Origin: Phytophthora sp. 'mugwort' | Lineage: Eukaryota > Oomycota > Peronosporomycetes > Peronosporales > Peronosporaceae | DNA length: 64,000 nucleotides | NCBI GenBank assembly: GCA_033558025.1 | Contig: JAUCEF010000006.1 | Coordinates: forward strand, 4,216,001 to 4,280,000 | Direction of reading: 5' to 3' | Part shown: positions 29,915 through 42,825 of the stretch, one piece after another | How the letters are laid out: each line of letters starts with the position of its first letter | Numbering within the stretch: the first letter of the stretch is position 1 | Translations under genes and position numbers: made by a program | The notes under the pieces: generated by a model | What the model was told of the DNA's origin: nothing | Databases searched by the model: none | The model's input: only the letters and a program-made list of their open reading frames with translations

Positions 29915-30541
29915 ATGAAAGAGCCTGATGTGCAAAATGCATTCTACAACGGGTGGCTACATGCTGTATATGCTACCGGCACATTATGTTTTAGCGCGGA
30001 TGGCCTGATTGTGTGGGCTAAACACGACTGCCCGGGAAGCGGGAACGACGCAGACAACTGCCTCAGATTCCGCGAGTATTTTATGGACTCTCGACTCTGC
30101 CCTGGCCAGCGCTACGGCGTCATTGCAGACAGCGCATTCCCATGCTCAGATGAAATGACCGGACGGATAATGACACCTCTCAAAGATGGCGATCTTAACC
30201 GGCTGCTGCCGTCGGTCCGATGTGTATCCCGAGAGCTGTCTGTCGCTACAACCTCGGTTCGGCAGACGGCAGAGTGGGGGATGGGATCCGTCGAGAAGGT
30301 GTACAAGAGAGCGCTCCTGCCGATGCCTACGGACAAGTTCCGACGTGGAACTAGACTGCAGAATCTTTTTGGATGTGTCATTATCGTGTTCGCACTGTCG
30401 AAGTTAGTCAGATATGAACCTCTTTCGTGTACGGCATTCAGGATAAGCACCGCATGTAGTTGTCCGACGACGTGTTATCTTCTAGTAAAGTCAAATCGAA
30501 TGTATACCTTACGTTTTATGTTGTTGGACTTCGACGGTTGA
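29915..30541 (+). pseudogene. PIF/Harbinger transposase fragment (DDE_Tnp_4)
   Basis: Open frame of 208 codons beginning mid-domain: YATGTLCFSADGLIVWAKHD, CPGSGNDADNC, then VIADSAFPCSDEMTGRIMTP (second Asp block), QTAEWGMGSVEKVYKRALLP (Glu block), and a frameshifted tail near 30,380. This is a different subfamily from the Harbinger copy at 5.3 kb. N-terminus and any Myb-like partner absent. The frame is long but the copy is a fragment. Confidence 0.8.
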
Positions 30542-32741
30542 CTGCCAATCCTCTCTCCTCGTCCCCCAACGTGCGCCGCGACCTCGCTCCCCCCTCCCCC
30601 CTCACCAGAGCGTAGCTACATATAGCACATTCTACACCTCATTAGTTTATATCGTATGGGTTCGCACGTAGTAAAATCGTGAGCAGCGCTGGGAATACAG
30701 ACTTACCCGCTTGGCTGCGGGGCTGTAACCGCTGACGCTTCCCCCTACACCAGCCATCTATGCATCGTCTTCCCCGTGAACACGTTTAACATGTGTCGAC
30801 TTCATGAGGAGACCCACCTATATCCAGGCACACATATTGCGTTCAACAGAGAGTCTTAACGATCAGAGTACAAGCTAGCTAACCGGAGAGAGAGGGGTAG
30901 TGCAGATGCTGACGGGCGCTGCGCAACAACAACAACACATCCTAAGAAGACTATCAGTAGCAGACAAGCAGCCGCGACAACACGTACCGCCCTTCGTGTA
31001 CCTCACGACGCGACCAGGGAAATCACCTGGGAAACTTGTACCCCGCTGCGACGAATGCAAAACGCGCCGATGGGCGGGAAAAACAGCACTAGCGCCCGGG
31101 CCCTTTGAAGGTCGTTTTGATTTTCAAATGACGGAAGTGATGATAATTGCCAAATGAAGGTGTTGAAGTCGCTCTATACAAATACTGTTCAACATTTTAT
31201 GCGGTTGCTCTTTGAGAGATTCAAATTTGGCCTCATTAAACGAGATCTGGAGCATTAAACTGAATTGATTGGTGAAACGGGTTTTGTCGAAAACGAAACA
31301 ATTGCTTTTAAGATGATGGTAGTTTAATGCGACTTTTAATGCTCGGGCTAGGGTCGCATTAAACCGGTTTTGCTGGGTTTTGGAAGGCGTCCATGGCAAT
31401 AGAAGCTACATGTTGTAAATGCGATGCGATGCTTTTAGATTGCATCAATTTAATTTCAGGTTGCTGTAAGAGTTTCCGACTTCACTCTCTTTCCAGTTGA
31501 ATCACGACGTTTTTCTGACTATTTGGTCTTGAGCTTATCACGTAGCCCAAAGGATTTCGCTCTTGATCGCGTCTGGAAAACGAGAAGTCGTAACAAGAGC
31601 GAGAGAGAAAAAAAGACTACAAACAGTGTCAACGTCAGTGCCTGCACCACTGTCCAGCTCAGGTCCACGGCAAGCGCGAGTATCATATGTCAGCAGTCAA
31701 AAAAATATCACATAAGTTTGTGGACGTACGGTCACGCAGCGTTTGGTTCCCTTGTCCAGGTTGTACTGAGAGCATTCTGAGTCTTCGAAAACCCAAATTG
31801 TTGCAGGAAATATTCTGTTAGCAAAGATAAAGCACTGCCAAAATTGTCAACTAAATGATTTTTGCCTTCCTGTGTCTTGCTGCCCTGTTGTATTGTGCCT
31901 TCTCCAAAACGCCCTTCGTTTTAAAGGAGGATGGGTCTTACGAAAGCCCTCCTAACGGACAAAGTACCTATGTTTTAACTTACCCCTACCCTCATCTGAA
32001 ACATAGGCCATCTGTACCTGATCTGCTGGCAGCTCTTTCGGACGTCCGAATGGCCGATGAATTGTGGCCATTCGGTCCATAATTTGTTAATAGGTGGTCT
32101 TTAGTCCAAATCGGAGCCCATCCATAGGACTTGCTTCCCCAACAGTCATTGGGCGAAAAAAGGCAAATGCATTTAATTCTGTACCAGTGGCTCGACAAAT
32201 CATACCTTTAACCCTAAAAGCACTTGCGAAGGACCTACCTTTTGAGGTCAGATTGGCCATAAGTCGGGAAAGGCACCATATATATATATATATATTTACC
32301 GGTGGCAGGAATGTGACCGTACTTTGTCGCAGTTTTCTGCCTATGGGAAAATGGTTGAATACAGCGTTTGTATTTGTCGTTCGAGGAAAAATGTTGATGA
32401 TCCTGGTAACTCAAACAAAATTAGGGATCAAAGCTGGAGGGCAAGCTTCATACAACGCGAGAGGAGCAGATCTGGTAGCACCGAAGCTAGAGCCGCGACT
32501 TCGGATAAACCAAGTTTAGGATCAAGCTGGAGGTCGAGCCAACCTGCTACATGTAGCATGTAGTGTGGTAGAATCCGAATTAAAACAGTCACGAGAGAAG
32601 CTGGCGCTATTCTTGCTTGTATTGTATACTTGTTGCTTAAAATGCTGTTGACTGCAATTTAAAATGAAAAGTGAGTGAACTACCAGAGGCAGAAACCTCG
32701 CTCTCCAATGTTGCCCTTCATAACCTACATCGGATGGCTGG
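30542..32741. other. 2.2-kb stretch with no recognised gene
   Basis: Only short, unsupported frames, apart from the small ORF at 31,855. It contains a (TA)n microsatellite at about 32,279-32,296. The first 300 bp are C-rich. No tRNA or rRNA signature was seen. Confidence 0.5.
31855..32082 (+). CDS. hypothetical 75-residue ORF with signal-peptide-like start
   Basis: ATG at 31,855. The first 17-18 residues (MIFAFLCLAALLYCAFS) are strongly hydrophobic and resemble a secretion signal, followed by a polar, Pro/Tyr-containing 57-residue tail (TYVLTYPYPHLKHRPSVPD). No recognised domain, no RXLR or LFLAK motif, few Cys. Oomycete genomes contain many small secreted proteins in repeat-rich regions, but a chance ORF in repeat debris is equally possible. 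Confidence 0.2.
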   Translation: MIFAFLCLAALLYCAFSKTPFVLKEDGSYESPPNGQSTYVLTYPYPHLKHRPSVPDLLAALSDVRMADELWPFGP

Positions 32742-33950
32742 TTGTGGCCAACATTGTTACCAGGTAATCCCAGAGTAATCCCTGCACGAGTCGTTTTGAG
32801 CAGATGTTTGCTCTGCAAGCACGTGGAAGGCGGCAACATTATTCCGCGTCCATGGGGACCCACCTACGACGCTAAGGAGTGCAATGAGCTCTTGCACCTG
32901 GATTACCTGTACATGGGCGACAGCATGGGCATGTGCAAGTAGGTGCTTGTACGCAAGGATGGTCTGACCAATTTATGTGAACTCGTGGCTTTTTCTACGA
33001 CTCGCCCACGAGTGCTGTTGCCGTATGCGCCGTGCTGGATTGGTGGAAGCGCTTTGGAGCCCCGTCTGTATTTGTCTTGGATCAAGGTAGTCACTTCAAG
33101 AGTGATGTGATCAGGCAAGTGTGCAAGACATTGGACATTGAGCAGAGTCTTGTAGTCGCCTACGTGCCGTGTATTAATGGCACCATCGAGTGTCTGAATC
33201 GAGATGTTCTACAGGTGGTTCGGGTGCTACTGATGGAGTACAAGCTCGACATCCGTGAATGGGTCTATTTACTGCCGCTAGTTCAAGGTGACTGGAACCG
33301 CACACCCGCGGAGATAAGGCGCCGAGCGAGCTCTTTATAGGGCTGCCACGGCCTTCGCTGCTCGAACCGATTCTTCTCGAGCGTGGGAAGAAGGTTAAGA
33401 TGCTGGTGCCCTCGGATGGGTTACCGGGATAACGCCTCTCAAGTTTGCGTGACAGCTTGGCAGCAATGCATAGGGAAGTGATTGACCAGCGCGAGAAGCG
33501 CAGACTTCAAAACATGGCGCGATCCAAGGGCGTGGAGTGTTCAGTGTTGGAAATTTTGTGCCATGGTCTCGAATTGACCCTCTCGATTGGCAGCGGACAA
33601 ACTACTGGCCCGTTGGGTTGGCCCTATTGAGTAGTCAGCACGGGCCCGCATTCGTTCGACATTCGTCGTCACCTGGTTACGAACCAGCGATACACGGTTC
33701 ATGGTTCGCGTCCGAAGTTTTATACGGACGCCAGCCCCGATGTCAAGGAAGAGCTGCTCGCCCATGTCGGGAACCAAGGCATGGTTCTTGGCGGTAAAGG
33801 CATCAAGCAGAACCGCAACGAAAGCAGCTGCTCGTCTCGTGGGAAGGCCTACAAGATGCCGAAGACGCCTGGGAGACAATTGCGAGTCTGATAGCTCAGA
33901 TTTCTGTTCGAGTCGAAGCCTACGTTGCGGGAGTGACGATACCGCCCTTC
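32742..33950 (+). pseudogene. Gypsy integrase and chromodomain fragment
   Basis: Remains of a Ty3/Gypsy (chromovirus) pol end. CLLCKHVEGGN (end of the zinc-binding HHCC), ELLHLDYLYMGDSMG (first Asp), FGAPSVFVLDQGSHFKSDVI (second Asp, normally SDQGSHF) and GTIECLNRDV (Glu) are seen in shifting frames. From 33,540 to 33,950 the integrase C-terminus and chromodomain follow, broken over three frames. The rest of the element is missing. Similar in type to the Gypsy at 37.8-41.8 kb. Confidence 0.75.
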
Positions 33951-34833
33951 ACGCGGATTTTACAGCAACTGATCGAGCCCCTCGCCTCCCTGATCCGGAG
34001 TCGGCAGACCTGTTGAGGCTCGAGCTAATCCTTCGCGGGCAGTGTGGTGTTCACTTCAGGATTTCTCTATTTCGGTACACTTGCACCAGGTTCACCACCT
34101 CATAAAGCTCGGTCACCATTGTCATCATCGGCTCAATTCCGCGATGTCCCTAACTTCCGCAGTGCGCGACTATCAGTATGCGCTGCATCAATACACTTCC
34201 TCTGCGGGAAGACACACACGTTCCGTTACCATGATTGTGCCTTCGCTTTCACGTCGTGCCGTCGATGGCTCTGAACCTGCATGCTTTCGCTGTGCAGCTT
34301 GTATCTCGCTCAAGGTAGGAAACACAAAGTCGTTGCTTACCCACGTCTGCCCTCGGCGGCTCACGGGCTATGCTTCTGGCGATAGCCTTGCATTGCTCAC
34401 ACCCCTTCCTCCCCGAAGGTAAACCCCAGTGTGAAAGTAGGTCTACCCACAAGTTCGACGAGCCGTCAATATGTTCAATCTTAGTGTCCGCTCATTAATC
34501 ACTGTCCTCCTCTGCTTAAGGTACTGGGTTCCAGTATGGGTCATCCCACGATCTCACACTCCCCTTGATCCCGGCGTCGAGTGGCCAAGACGTCGCGATC
34601 ACTCCGCACACATTCATCACCCACCGCTAGAACTCAGTCTATATGTAGACATCGTAACCCAACGGTAAACGGCTCACATAGCCGTAGCACTCCACACGTC
34701 CTGCCTTGCCCTTTCGATCTTCGCAGGTGAAGTCGATTCAGTAGTAGTCCGTGTGGTGGCGCAGCCACACAAGTCTTGTACTTTGAATGTTCATAGTTGT
34801 CGTCGCTAGTTGCGGCATACAGCCGCTATAATT
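33951..34833. other. gene-free debris between Gypsy and Copia remnants
   Basis: Short frames only. Possibly degraded LTR or untranslated retroelement sequence. No LTR ends could be paired. Confidence 0.35.
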
Positions 34834-37647
34834 TCAGCATCTGCCTCGTTCGTAGTATTTGAGGCTGCTACCTTCTTGTCCTCGTTCATGATCGGAAGCA
34901 CTTTCATTGCCTTGTGAAAGCGAGTGAATTTCACCGCTCCAAGTGCCTCTTGTCATGATATCAGCCACCATATCCTCGGTGCCAATGTGGTGTGTAGTCA
35001 GGAGATTCAGTTCCACGTTGTGGCGCACCATGTCCTGCCGCTTGTTGTCAACGTGCTTCGATTTCGAATGTTTGCCTGGTTTGGCAGTAGCACCCTGATT
35101 ATCACCAAGCATGAGTGGCACGGGGTGTTTCCATCGTAGTTCTTTGCATACACCTGCAAGCCATAGAAAGTCCTTCGCTGTTTCCGACACGGCAACGTAC
35201 TCGGCTTGCATGTGCTCAATGCGTTAATCTCTTGATTTCGAAGCGCATATGAGACCACGTTGTCATCTAGTGTAGTCACGTATCTGCTAACACTCCGGAG
35301 GTCACTGGGCCATTGGCATAATCCGCATCAGAATAGGCAGCAATGTTTACACCAATGTATGACTCCACTTTCACCACCAGACCGTAATCACACGTAGCTT
35401 TCAGGTAGCGCAACACCCTCTTAGCTTGAGCATAGTGTGTGTGGTCATAGTCAGCTAGGTACTTGCTCAAATGCCGCGTGGCGTGGCCAATATCGGGTCT
35501 CGAGGCGCTTACGAGATATCGCCGGGCTCCCATTAGTTCTCGGTAAGACAAGTAGTCCTTAGTCACCGGTACTACCACCTTCGAGGCCGCTGTTGCTTCA
35601 GGTGTAGCACATACGTTGCAGTTTTTCATGTGAAGGCGCTTTAAACCTTCCAGCACTTAATGCCGCTGGCAGTAGATGATCTGTTGGCGCGGCCGATCGA
35701 TCAAAATTTCCACTCCAAGAAGGTACTTAACTGTGCCCCCCGTCGCTAGCTCAAACGTCTCTTGCAGCGCAGCTGCGATCTTGGTGCACAAATCACGGGG
35801 TACCATTAGTAGTAGGTCGACCACGTAGACAGTCAGCAGCAACTTAACTTCATCTCCGTCCTTCAGAATGTAGAGGTCATAGTCCGAATCCATTCTAGTA
35901 AACCCCATCGCAACAAGCTTCGCATAAAGCGTGCGATTCCAAATGTTTGGCGCCTGCTTCCGGCCGTATAAGGACTTCAACAATCTGCGAATGAAGCTCG
36001 GTCCGTCCACTTGGAAGCCAGGTGGCTACACCATGAAAATGAGTTCTTCAAATCTCCATAGAGAAAGTCAGTCTTCACATCTAATTGTAGCGCCTCCCAA
36101 ATTCTCTGCACGGCATATTATATAGTCGCGCGGATAGTCTCGAACCGAATCACACGCGCATACGTTTCGTTGTAGTTGATCCCAAGCTGCTGATTGAATC
36201 CATGTATCACTAGCCGGGCTTTGAATCGCTTGTTCCTTCCTCGCTCGTCACGCTTGACAGTAAAGACGCATCGGCAAGTGATGACCTTGATACTCTTCGC
36301 TGCCGTTCGTGGCACAAGTTTCCAGGTCTTCTGGCCCTCCAATGATGAAAGCTCCGCCAGCATGGCCGCTCGCCATTGGGGCCAGTGCTTACTCTCATGA
36401 GCTTGCTTGTACGTAGTCGAATCTGTATATCCATGGTAGCTACACGTTGCCCACCACGTAATCCATCAGCCGAACACTTGGTCGTTGAATCCGCACTGGT
36501 CGCCTCAGGCAGGTCTCAACAGGTGAAGGTTGTAGCTCAAAACCGGTTGTCTCCTTCTCACCTCTGCTTTCTTTCGCGCACGGCGCTTCCTTCGCTTCTT
36601 CACTGCCTTGGGCACCGCAGGTGATGCCTCATCAGGATTTGCAGCAGGCACAGCAATGTCACGCTGCGACTCCACACTCTCAGCAGTCAAATGTGAGTCA
36701 ACCTATTGCATACTCCGACTGGATGTCGTCGCGATCGCTGGACTGGTGTCAGCACTTGACCCAACTTCAAACAGCTCGTCTGAGTTTACAACACTCGTAG
36801 CATCCCATTCTAGTAGGTAGGTTTCTATGCTCGTTTGATCCGAGCCACTGGAACAGTATCAGGTAGTTGATGGTCACCATAAAGGAAAGCATTATCCAAT
36901 AACTGCAGCACGTAGATTCCATTCGCAATGAATTCCTCGTGGAAGCGTACATTGCCTCTCTGCGCAGTTACCACCTGAGATGTTTGCAACTCGATGAACT
37001 TGTAGCCGGTGTCGTAGCACTGTAGCCTAGCAGTAGTGACAATCTTGCCCTCGATTCCAGCTTATCCCTGCGCGTTCTCGATACTGAGGGCACACGCACG
37101 TGTGCAATACAACCCCAAATTCGCATGTCATCTGCATGTGCATTTCCATGAGTCGCTGATGCGGCGATACCAACCCCAATGGCTTGGTCGGCAACCAATT
37201 TAGTGTACAACATGAAGAAGTACCTATCCCCACAGGATATTGGGTAGGTGTGTTGCCTTCAACAAAGCAGCAGCACAATGCCGTTGGTGCGATCCACAGT
37301 TCCATTTCCCTGCGGTGAGTATGCGTTGGTCGCTCCAGCAAGATGCCATGCTCTTCACAGTAGGTCTTAAGTTTGTTGCTCATGAACTCGCCACCTTGAT
37401 CACTCCACAACCGCACAATCTTGAACTGGCGCAGCCTGGTTCGTAGTTGATTCAATAGGATCTTGATCTGGAATGTAGCATCGCTCTTCTTCTTTTGTAG
37501 GTCTGCCCACTCAAAGCGAGTGGCTTCATCCAGTACAAAGAGAAGCATACTTACACCACCCACGGTAGGCGGCTTGAGTGAACAGATATCCATCATCAAA
37601 GTCTCAAGCGGCTGGACGTTCCTGACTTCATATCTAGCGTGAGTCAT
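34834..37647 (-). pseudogene. Ty1/Copia pol remnant (integrase, reverse transcriptase, RNase H)
   Basis: Minus-strand pol in pieces, 5' to 3': integrase at 37,027-37,647 (VRLWSDQGGEFMSNKLKTYC with the second Asp; LNWLPTKPLGLVSPHQ); a Lys/Arg-rich linker near 36,500-36,690; reverse transcriptase at 36,118-36,363 (FKARLVIHGFNQQLGINYNE) and 35,657-36,010 (LLKSLYGRKQAPNIWN, VYVVDLLLMV where the family has YVDD); connection region at 35,276-35,656 (YLVSASRPDIGHATRHLSKY); and Copia RNase H at 34,834-35,211 (EYVAVSETAKDFLWL, DNQGA, SKHVDNKRQDMVRHNVE). Many frameshifts. The YVDD box reads YVVD. Gag and LTRs were not found beside it. Confidence 0.85.
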
Positions 37648-37739
37648 TCGCTTCGCCTTACTCTCGGCACACGTAACAGATCGTTGGGCTCAGCCCTTTG
37701 CATTAGCTTAACTCCTACAACCGTGCGAAACTTGAAAAC

Positions 37740-38365
37740 AACGCTTTGCCCAATATATAGACGAGCTGTTTCAAGATCAATTAGTGATGTCAATGACCAA
37801 GTCCGATGTCGAGCTCGAGTAATGGACTACTTCTGCCTGTGCAACGCGATCGTGAAGAACAAAAGATTTGGAAGCTATGTTCTCAAAGGCGGACGGGGCA
37901 AAGAAGAAATGCAAGGTTCTGCTCAACTGCCTCCAGGAAGAATTGAAGACACGAGCGAAAACGAGATCGACTTTCGCTTAACAACTGCGAAGTCCAGCGT
38001 ATCGGTGCTATCAAGCTTGTAATTGAGAAGGCTCTGGAAATCGACCGAGAGCACAAAGCCCTATACAGGAACAAGAGACGCCATCGCACATTGGAAACAA
38101 AGCAGGAAATTACTTCACTCTGAAGCGAGCAAGAATCGTGAAAGAAAAGTTAAAACCGTGTCAACCTCAATCGCAGACAGCACAACGTTCTATATTTCGG
38201 GCCAGCTCGGAGGAGACTCGGCCAGGACCAAAAGGTGGGTGTTGGGCCTGTGGTGGCCAGCACCGGCAAGCAGATTGTCCTAAAACCCCGGCGACGACGA
38301 CTACGTTGCAACACGAAAGCAAAAACAATGGAGGCACCACAAAACTAAAGCGAAATAGCGGATGA
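37740..38365 (+). pseudogene. Gypsy element A: gag C-terminus with CCHC zinc knuckle
   Basis: Frameshifted gag-like sequence. The readable part (38,138-38,365) contains GGCWACGGQHRQADCP, a Cys-x2-Cys-x4-His-x4-Cys knuckle that binds nucleic acid in nucleocapsids. It is followed directly by the protease ORF. Confidence 0.65.
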
Positions 38366-38889
38366 CTGCTGACCAACCAGGTCAACCCCGAATGTTACGT
38401 GTAGGTGATGTTGTGGAGTACTGTGTGGATTCTGGAGCGGAGACCTCGTGCATCAGCTCGGCGACTCTGGAGAAGAGTGGTGAGCAAGGTGTAAGATGTG
38501 AGATGGTGAAGTTCGCAAACCCGGTCGAGTGCAAACTACCAGATGGCAAGAAGACGTGGGCACGAGCAGTGGCAAAGTTGAATTTGTCATTGATGACAGC
38601 TGCAGGCCTTGTCAACATTAACAAACCTGTGTCGTGTTTAATTCTCGAGGGTGAAGAAGCTGAGTTTTTACTTGGAGATGATGTCCTCAAGTTGTTAGGT
38701 ATCGACGTAGACAGACAACTGGAATTGTTAGTAGCACCTATCAAAGAGGATGGAGATGAGGATGAAGATCGACCTGGTGTGGCAGCAGACAATGGTGCAG
38801 AAGCCATACGACTTGCAGTAGAGGCAATGATCCAACGTGCTCTAGACGAAAGTTCCCTGTCGGAAAAATCGAGCGGCTGCTTACAATAG
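38362..38889 (+). CDS. Gypsy element A: aspartyl protease region
   Basis: A 175-codon frame with ATG at 38,362. EYCVDSGAETSCISSATLEK contains the DSGA active site of retroviral-type aspartic proteases, and EEAEFLLGDDVLKLLGIDVD is the ILG-type second motif. The frame ends shortly before the reverse transcriptase. Open here, but the element around it is broken. Confidence 0.75.
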   Translation: MTADQPGQPRMLRVGDVVEYCVDSGAETSCISSATLEKSGEQGVRCEMVKFANPVECKLPDGKKTWARAVAKLNLSLMTAAGLVNINKPVSCLILEGEEAEFLLGDDVLKLLGIDVDRQLELLVAPIKEDGDEDEDRPGVAADNGAEAIRLAVEAMIQRALDESSLSEKSSGCLQ

Positions 38890-38905
38890 TCGATGCCTAT
38901 GATGT

Positions 38906-40040
38906 TTGGAGGTTGGTTCTTGGTTGTATCCTCCTGCAAAGGTCAAGCCGATGCGAATTAGGATGCAAACTGGTTGCAGACCATACCGAGCGAAAGCTCG
39001 CAAGTATGCTCTAGAATATCAAACCTTCTTGGAATCTTTCAATGAGAAGCTGGTTAGTTTTACGAGATCCCATCCAGTTGTTGGGCCTGTGCTGCTCTAC
39101 CGGTGCGCAAGCGTCGTGGAGGAGATTTCCGCCAGACTGTTGGCTATAAGCATTTCAACTGTCAGACGGAGCCGATGGATGGGCTCATGCCCAACTTTCA
39201 TGTCGACCTGGAGAAGGTGAGAGGGAGTCGTCACCTCAGACTCTTTGACTTCATCAAGGGTTACTGGCAACTCCCACTTGCGAAGTAGTGCCAGGAGCTC
39301 TTGTCCTACATGACTCACCGGAAGATATATACCCCGAAGCGTGTACCTTAAGGTAGTGCGGATGCAGGCCTATACTTCCAGTCACGATAGAGCGGTGTTA
39401 TAAAGAACTGCTGTACAAGCACTTATTAGTTTGGATTGACGACTTGTTGATGTATGCGGTCGACATCGACACGTACCTTGACAAATTGCAGGGGCTGCTT
39501 GAACTAACAGCGAAGTTCGGCTTCAAGTTAAGTGTGGCAAGGTCAAGTTTGTACAAACAAGAGGTGAAATGGTGTAATAAAGTGATTAATGAAGAAGGAG
39601 TGACGCATGAGTTAGAACGTATACAATCACCATAAGATATACTGTATCCGACTAATGTTGGAGAACTCCAGCAGTTCCTATGCTCAACGAACTGGCTGCG
39701 ACATAGTATCGTTGACTATGCTGGATTAGCACCTCCGCTGCAAGACACACTAAACAGGACCATGGCTCAAGCGTCTCGGCAATAAAGCGTGTAGCGTCAG
39801 GAACACCAGTCGCACTTACCGTGCAGGAACGCGCGGCGTACGGCGCAGTAAAGCAAGCTCTGGCTAATTCAGCCACCCTTGCGCTCCCGAAGTGTGATGC
39901 TGATATGATTTTTCTGACGGATGCTTCGGACGCTGGCTGGTTCGTAATTGTGACGCAGGCGGCCAGTTGGAAAAGTGATGCAGACATCCAGTACCGGTAA
40001 CATGAGCTGCTTATCTGTCTTGGTGGTTCTTTCCCAGGTG
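38906..40040 (+). pseudogene. Gypsy element A: reverse transcriptase / RNase H, frameshifted
   Basis: Pieces in several frames: RPYRAKARKYALEYQTFLES, then DFRQTVGYKHFNCQTEPMDG and FDFIKGYWQLPLAK (fingers/palm), LVWIDDLLMYAVDIDTYLDK with IDDLLMY at the YxDD position, AKFGFKLSVARSSLY (thumb), and in the RNase H start LTDASDAGWFVIVTQ. Stops and shifts throughout. Confidence 0.75.
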
Positions 40041-40829
40041 CACAGATATTATTGAAAAAGAAGCATACCCAATAATTATGGCATCCGATAAGCTCAGCTA
40101 CCTGTTACTGCGCCCTGGTAGCTTCCGCATGTACTGCAACCACCACAACCTGATGTTTTGGCACCCGGCCATGAAGTGAAAAAGCATGTTCGTGGTAACT
40201 GCTGAGGTGGTCTATGAAACTGATGGAATACCGCTATACTATTGCACAGTGCCTTATCGACGGCACACACAACGTTTGGCTGCTATGGTGTCTCGGCAGG
40301 TACGCGTCCAGCGCCAAGTGTGGCGGTGAAACGAGTCACTTTTCGGCGGCAGCATGACGAGGTCCAGTCTGAGGACACCACCCGCAGCTGGAACGAACGG
40401 AATGGAGGCTCAATGTCTATCCGTCTGTTCAGTGACGGTAACTTTGGTTGGCCAACTGTGAAGAGCCGCAAGCAGCGCAGCAACGGCGCATTGTGGATCG
40501 CCCACAAGGGCTGACACGGAGCCGTGTTGGTTTTATTGTGTAGTGATGAGCGAATCTGGATTCCTAGTAACGAGGAGAGCTTCGTTCAACGACTCCTCGT
40601 AATTGGCCACTGTGGGACACAGGGGCATCGAGGGCGCGATGCATTGATGAAAAAATGTCGTGAACCGGAGGTTCCTCATCAGAGATCTCTCAGCTATGGT
40701 AAAAATAAACTTTCCTCGCTGCTGCCTCATGTGCCAGCATGTAAAAGGGGTAAGGTAATAATGAGACCATAAGCAGAGACATTCAGATGTAATGAACGGA
40801 ATGGAGTATTACATTGGGACTATGTGCAA

Positions 40830-41789
40830 CTTGGAAATTCTTTGGTGACTTTAAGTATCTGCTAATTCTAAAGGATGAGTCAACCCACTAATTCAAGCTG
40901 GTACCGTGTGCAGTACCGACAGCAGCGGTCACAGTGAAGCCATCTTGGACTGGCACAGCAGGTATGGTGCGCCGCGCGTGTGGATAAGTGACCAAGCAAA
41001 TCATTTCAAGAACCTAGTGGTGGCGGAGGCTGCAAGGCGACTCACGCGTGGACAGAGATTCACTATAGCCTACAATCCTTGAATCACTGGGTCAATTGAA
41101 AGGATTAACAGAGATCTAGTGCAAGTCCTACGAGCTATTTGCCTTGAAGCCAAGGTGGACATCCGTGATTGGGTGTATTTCATCCCGGTACTACCGTTAA
41201 ACCTCAATCATACTCGGTCCCATCACTTGCCAACAAGGCACCGGTTGGCCTATTCTATGTCCTACCTGCTGCATCACCACTAGATTTTGGATTCAATAGT
41301 AAGGACAACATCTTTGTAGAACTTGGCACGTCCATGAGTCAGATCAAGGCAAAGCTAGAGCACTACGTACAAGGGTGCAAGAGATGCACAAAGAGGTTCA
41401 GACAGCAAGGTAGAACAAACTAGACGTCGGTGACTACGTGTTGCAGTCCAGGGTGGACCAAAAGCAAACGACAAATTGCTGGTCACCTGGATCGGCCCGT
41501 ACCAGATATTAGTACCGACGAACACTCCTTCCGCGTCCAGCTCCTAGCGATTGGAGCGGAATCAGACGTACACGCCTCACGCCTCAAGTTCTACGCGGAT
41601 GCCCCTTTTGAAACGACGGAGGAGATTCGCGAGCACGTAGCTGCTCAAGGAATCGTCCTTATGGTTGCTGAGCTAAAAGAGCGCCGGTGGAACTCGGTGA
41701 AGAGATGTTACGAGATGCTGGTGAGGTGGAAGGGTCTGAAACCAATAGAGGACTCTTGGGAGTCTAAACCCAGTACTTTAAGCAGATAG
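40830..41789 (+). pseudogene. Gypsy element A: integrase and chromodomain
   Basis: AILDWHSRYGAPRVWISDQA with NHFKNL (second Asp), TGSIERINRDLVQVLRAICL (Glu), then RDWVYFIPV. After frameshifts the 41,430-41,789 frame gives SDVHASRLKFYADAPFET and a chromodomain CYEMLVRWKGLKPIEDSWES. This is the chromovirus type that uses the chromodomain for target choice. 40,041-40,829 is degraded sequence between RNase H and integrase. Confidence 0.75.
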
Positions 41790-42062
41790 GACTGCGATTA
41801 GCGAGCGAACACCAACGTCAAGGCCGACATCAGTGCCGGAACCCATCCTGACTCTCCCATCCAGTCTACTATCCTGTGGTAAGGTCACACGGCCTCCCGT
41901 GCTCAGGTCCGCGTGCCTATGTGCACGGCGCGAAGGCAGATGCCATGGACTGTATACCAAGCGGCATTGTTGGACGGGGGCAATCAAGAAGGTGCTGCGC
42001 ACCTGAACACAAAGGCAAGTTGTAAATGTTGACTTTACTATGCACTACTGAATATATATATT
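41790..42062. other. gene-free stretch after Gypsy A
   Basis: No supported ORF. Position suggests the 3' untranslated region and LTR of Gypsy A, but no repeat partner was found. Confidence 0.3.
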
Positions 42063-42825
42063 ATGCGGAACGGTGTGGCTTGGAGCAGGAGCTCTCTCTC
42101 CCAATTCAGCGTTTGCAGCTCAGCAAGCACTGCAAGAGAGAGAGAGCGCCCAACCCCATACTACGCTGGTAAGGTGTCTGCAATGGCTCCTACTCTAATA
42201 AGCGGTGGACAGTTGGCGAACAGTGCGGTGATGCGTCACACGTCATCTCAGGTTATGAACCAAAGCAGGGCACCGCAAGCGACCGACGTGGCATCTGGTG
42301 TGGACCACACGAGTGGCCGAGACGAAAACGAAGTTTCGACCAATTCTGATCAAGCAAGTCAGCGATTGGCTGAACACATGGAATTTGCGAGAATATTCAC
42401 TGAAAGTGGACAGGCGACTAATCCTGACCACGCGACAGTGTCACACGACAAGGCCGAGCATCTGATTCGCTCATTGGCCGGAATTCCTGGTGCGCGCCCA
42501 CTAATCCGTGTGTTGCTCGAAGGTGTGGAGCGACGTACGCATGCAGTTGTCGCCATAATTGGAAAAAGCGCCAGGAAGAGACGGAAGTTCGCGAGATGAC
42601 CAAGGGCGAAGACGCCAGAGGGCGAGCCGTCACTAGACAACAACTTCCCAGGCGACCGCTACGACGATCGAGTGCTGGCCGAGTATACCAAGACGCTAAG
42701 AAACCCAGTGCCGATTACGCTACCCAAGCTCCATTGCAAGGGCGACTACAAAGCGTGGAAGAGCGAGGTGCCGCTGCAGGTTGAGCCGCGCGCGCTCGGC
42801 GAGATAACTTACGGTGGCGAGCACT
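42063..42825 (+). pseudogene. Copia element B: gag N-terminal part
   Basis: ATG 42,063 opens a 178-codon, Ser/Gln/Asp-rich frame with helices (ASQRLAEHMEFARIF, KAEHLIRSLAGIPGARPLIR). A frame change near 42,600 leads to VLAEYTKTLRNPVPITLPKL, HCKGDYKAWKSEVPL and ALGEITYGGEHLAL, the start of the typical Copia gag (UBN2-like) domain. The domain breaks off at about 42,825; its continuation is on the opposite strand to the right. Confidence 0.6.
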
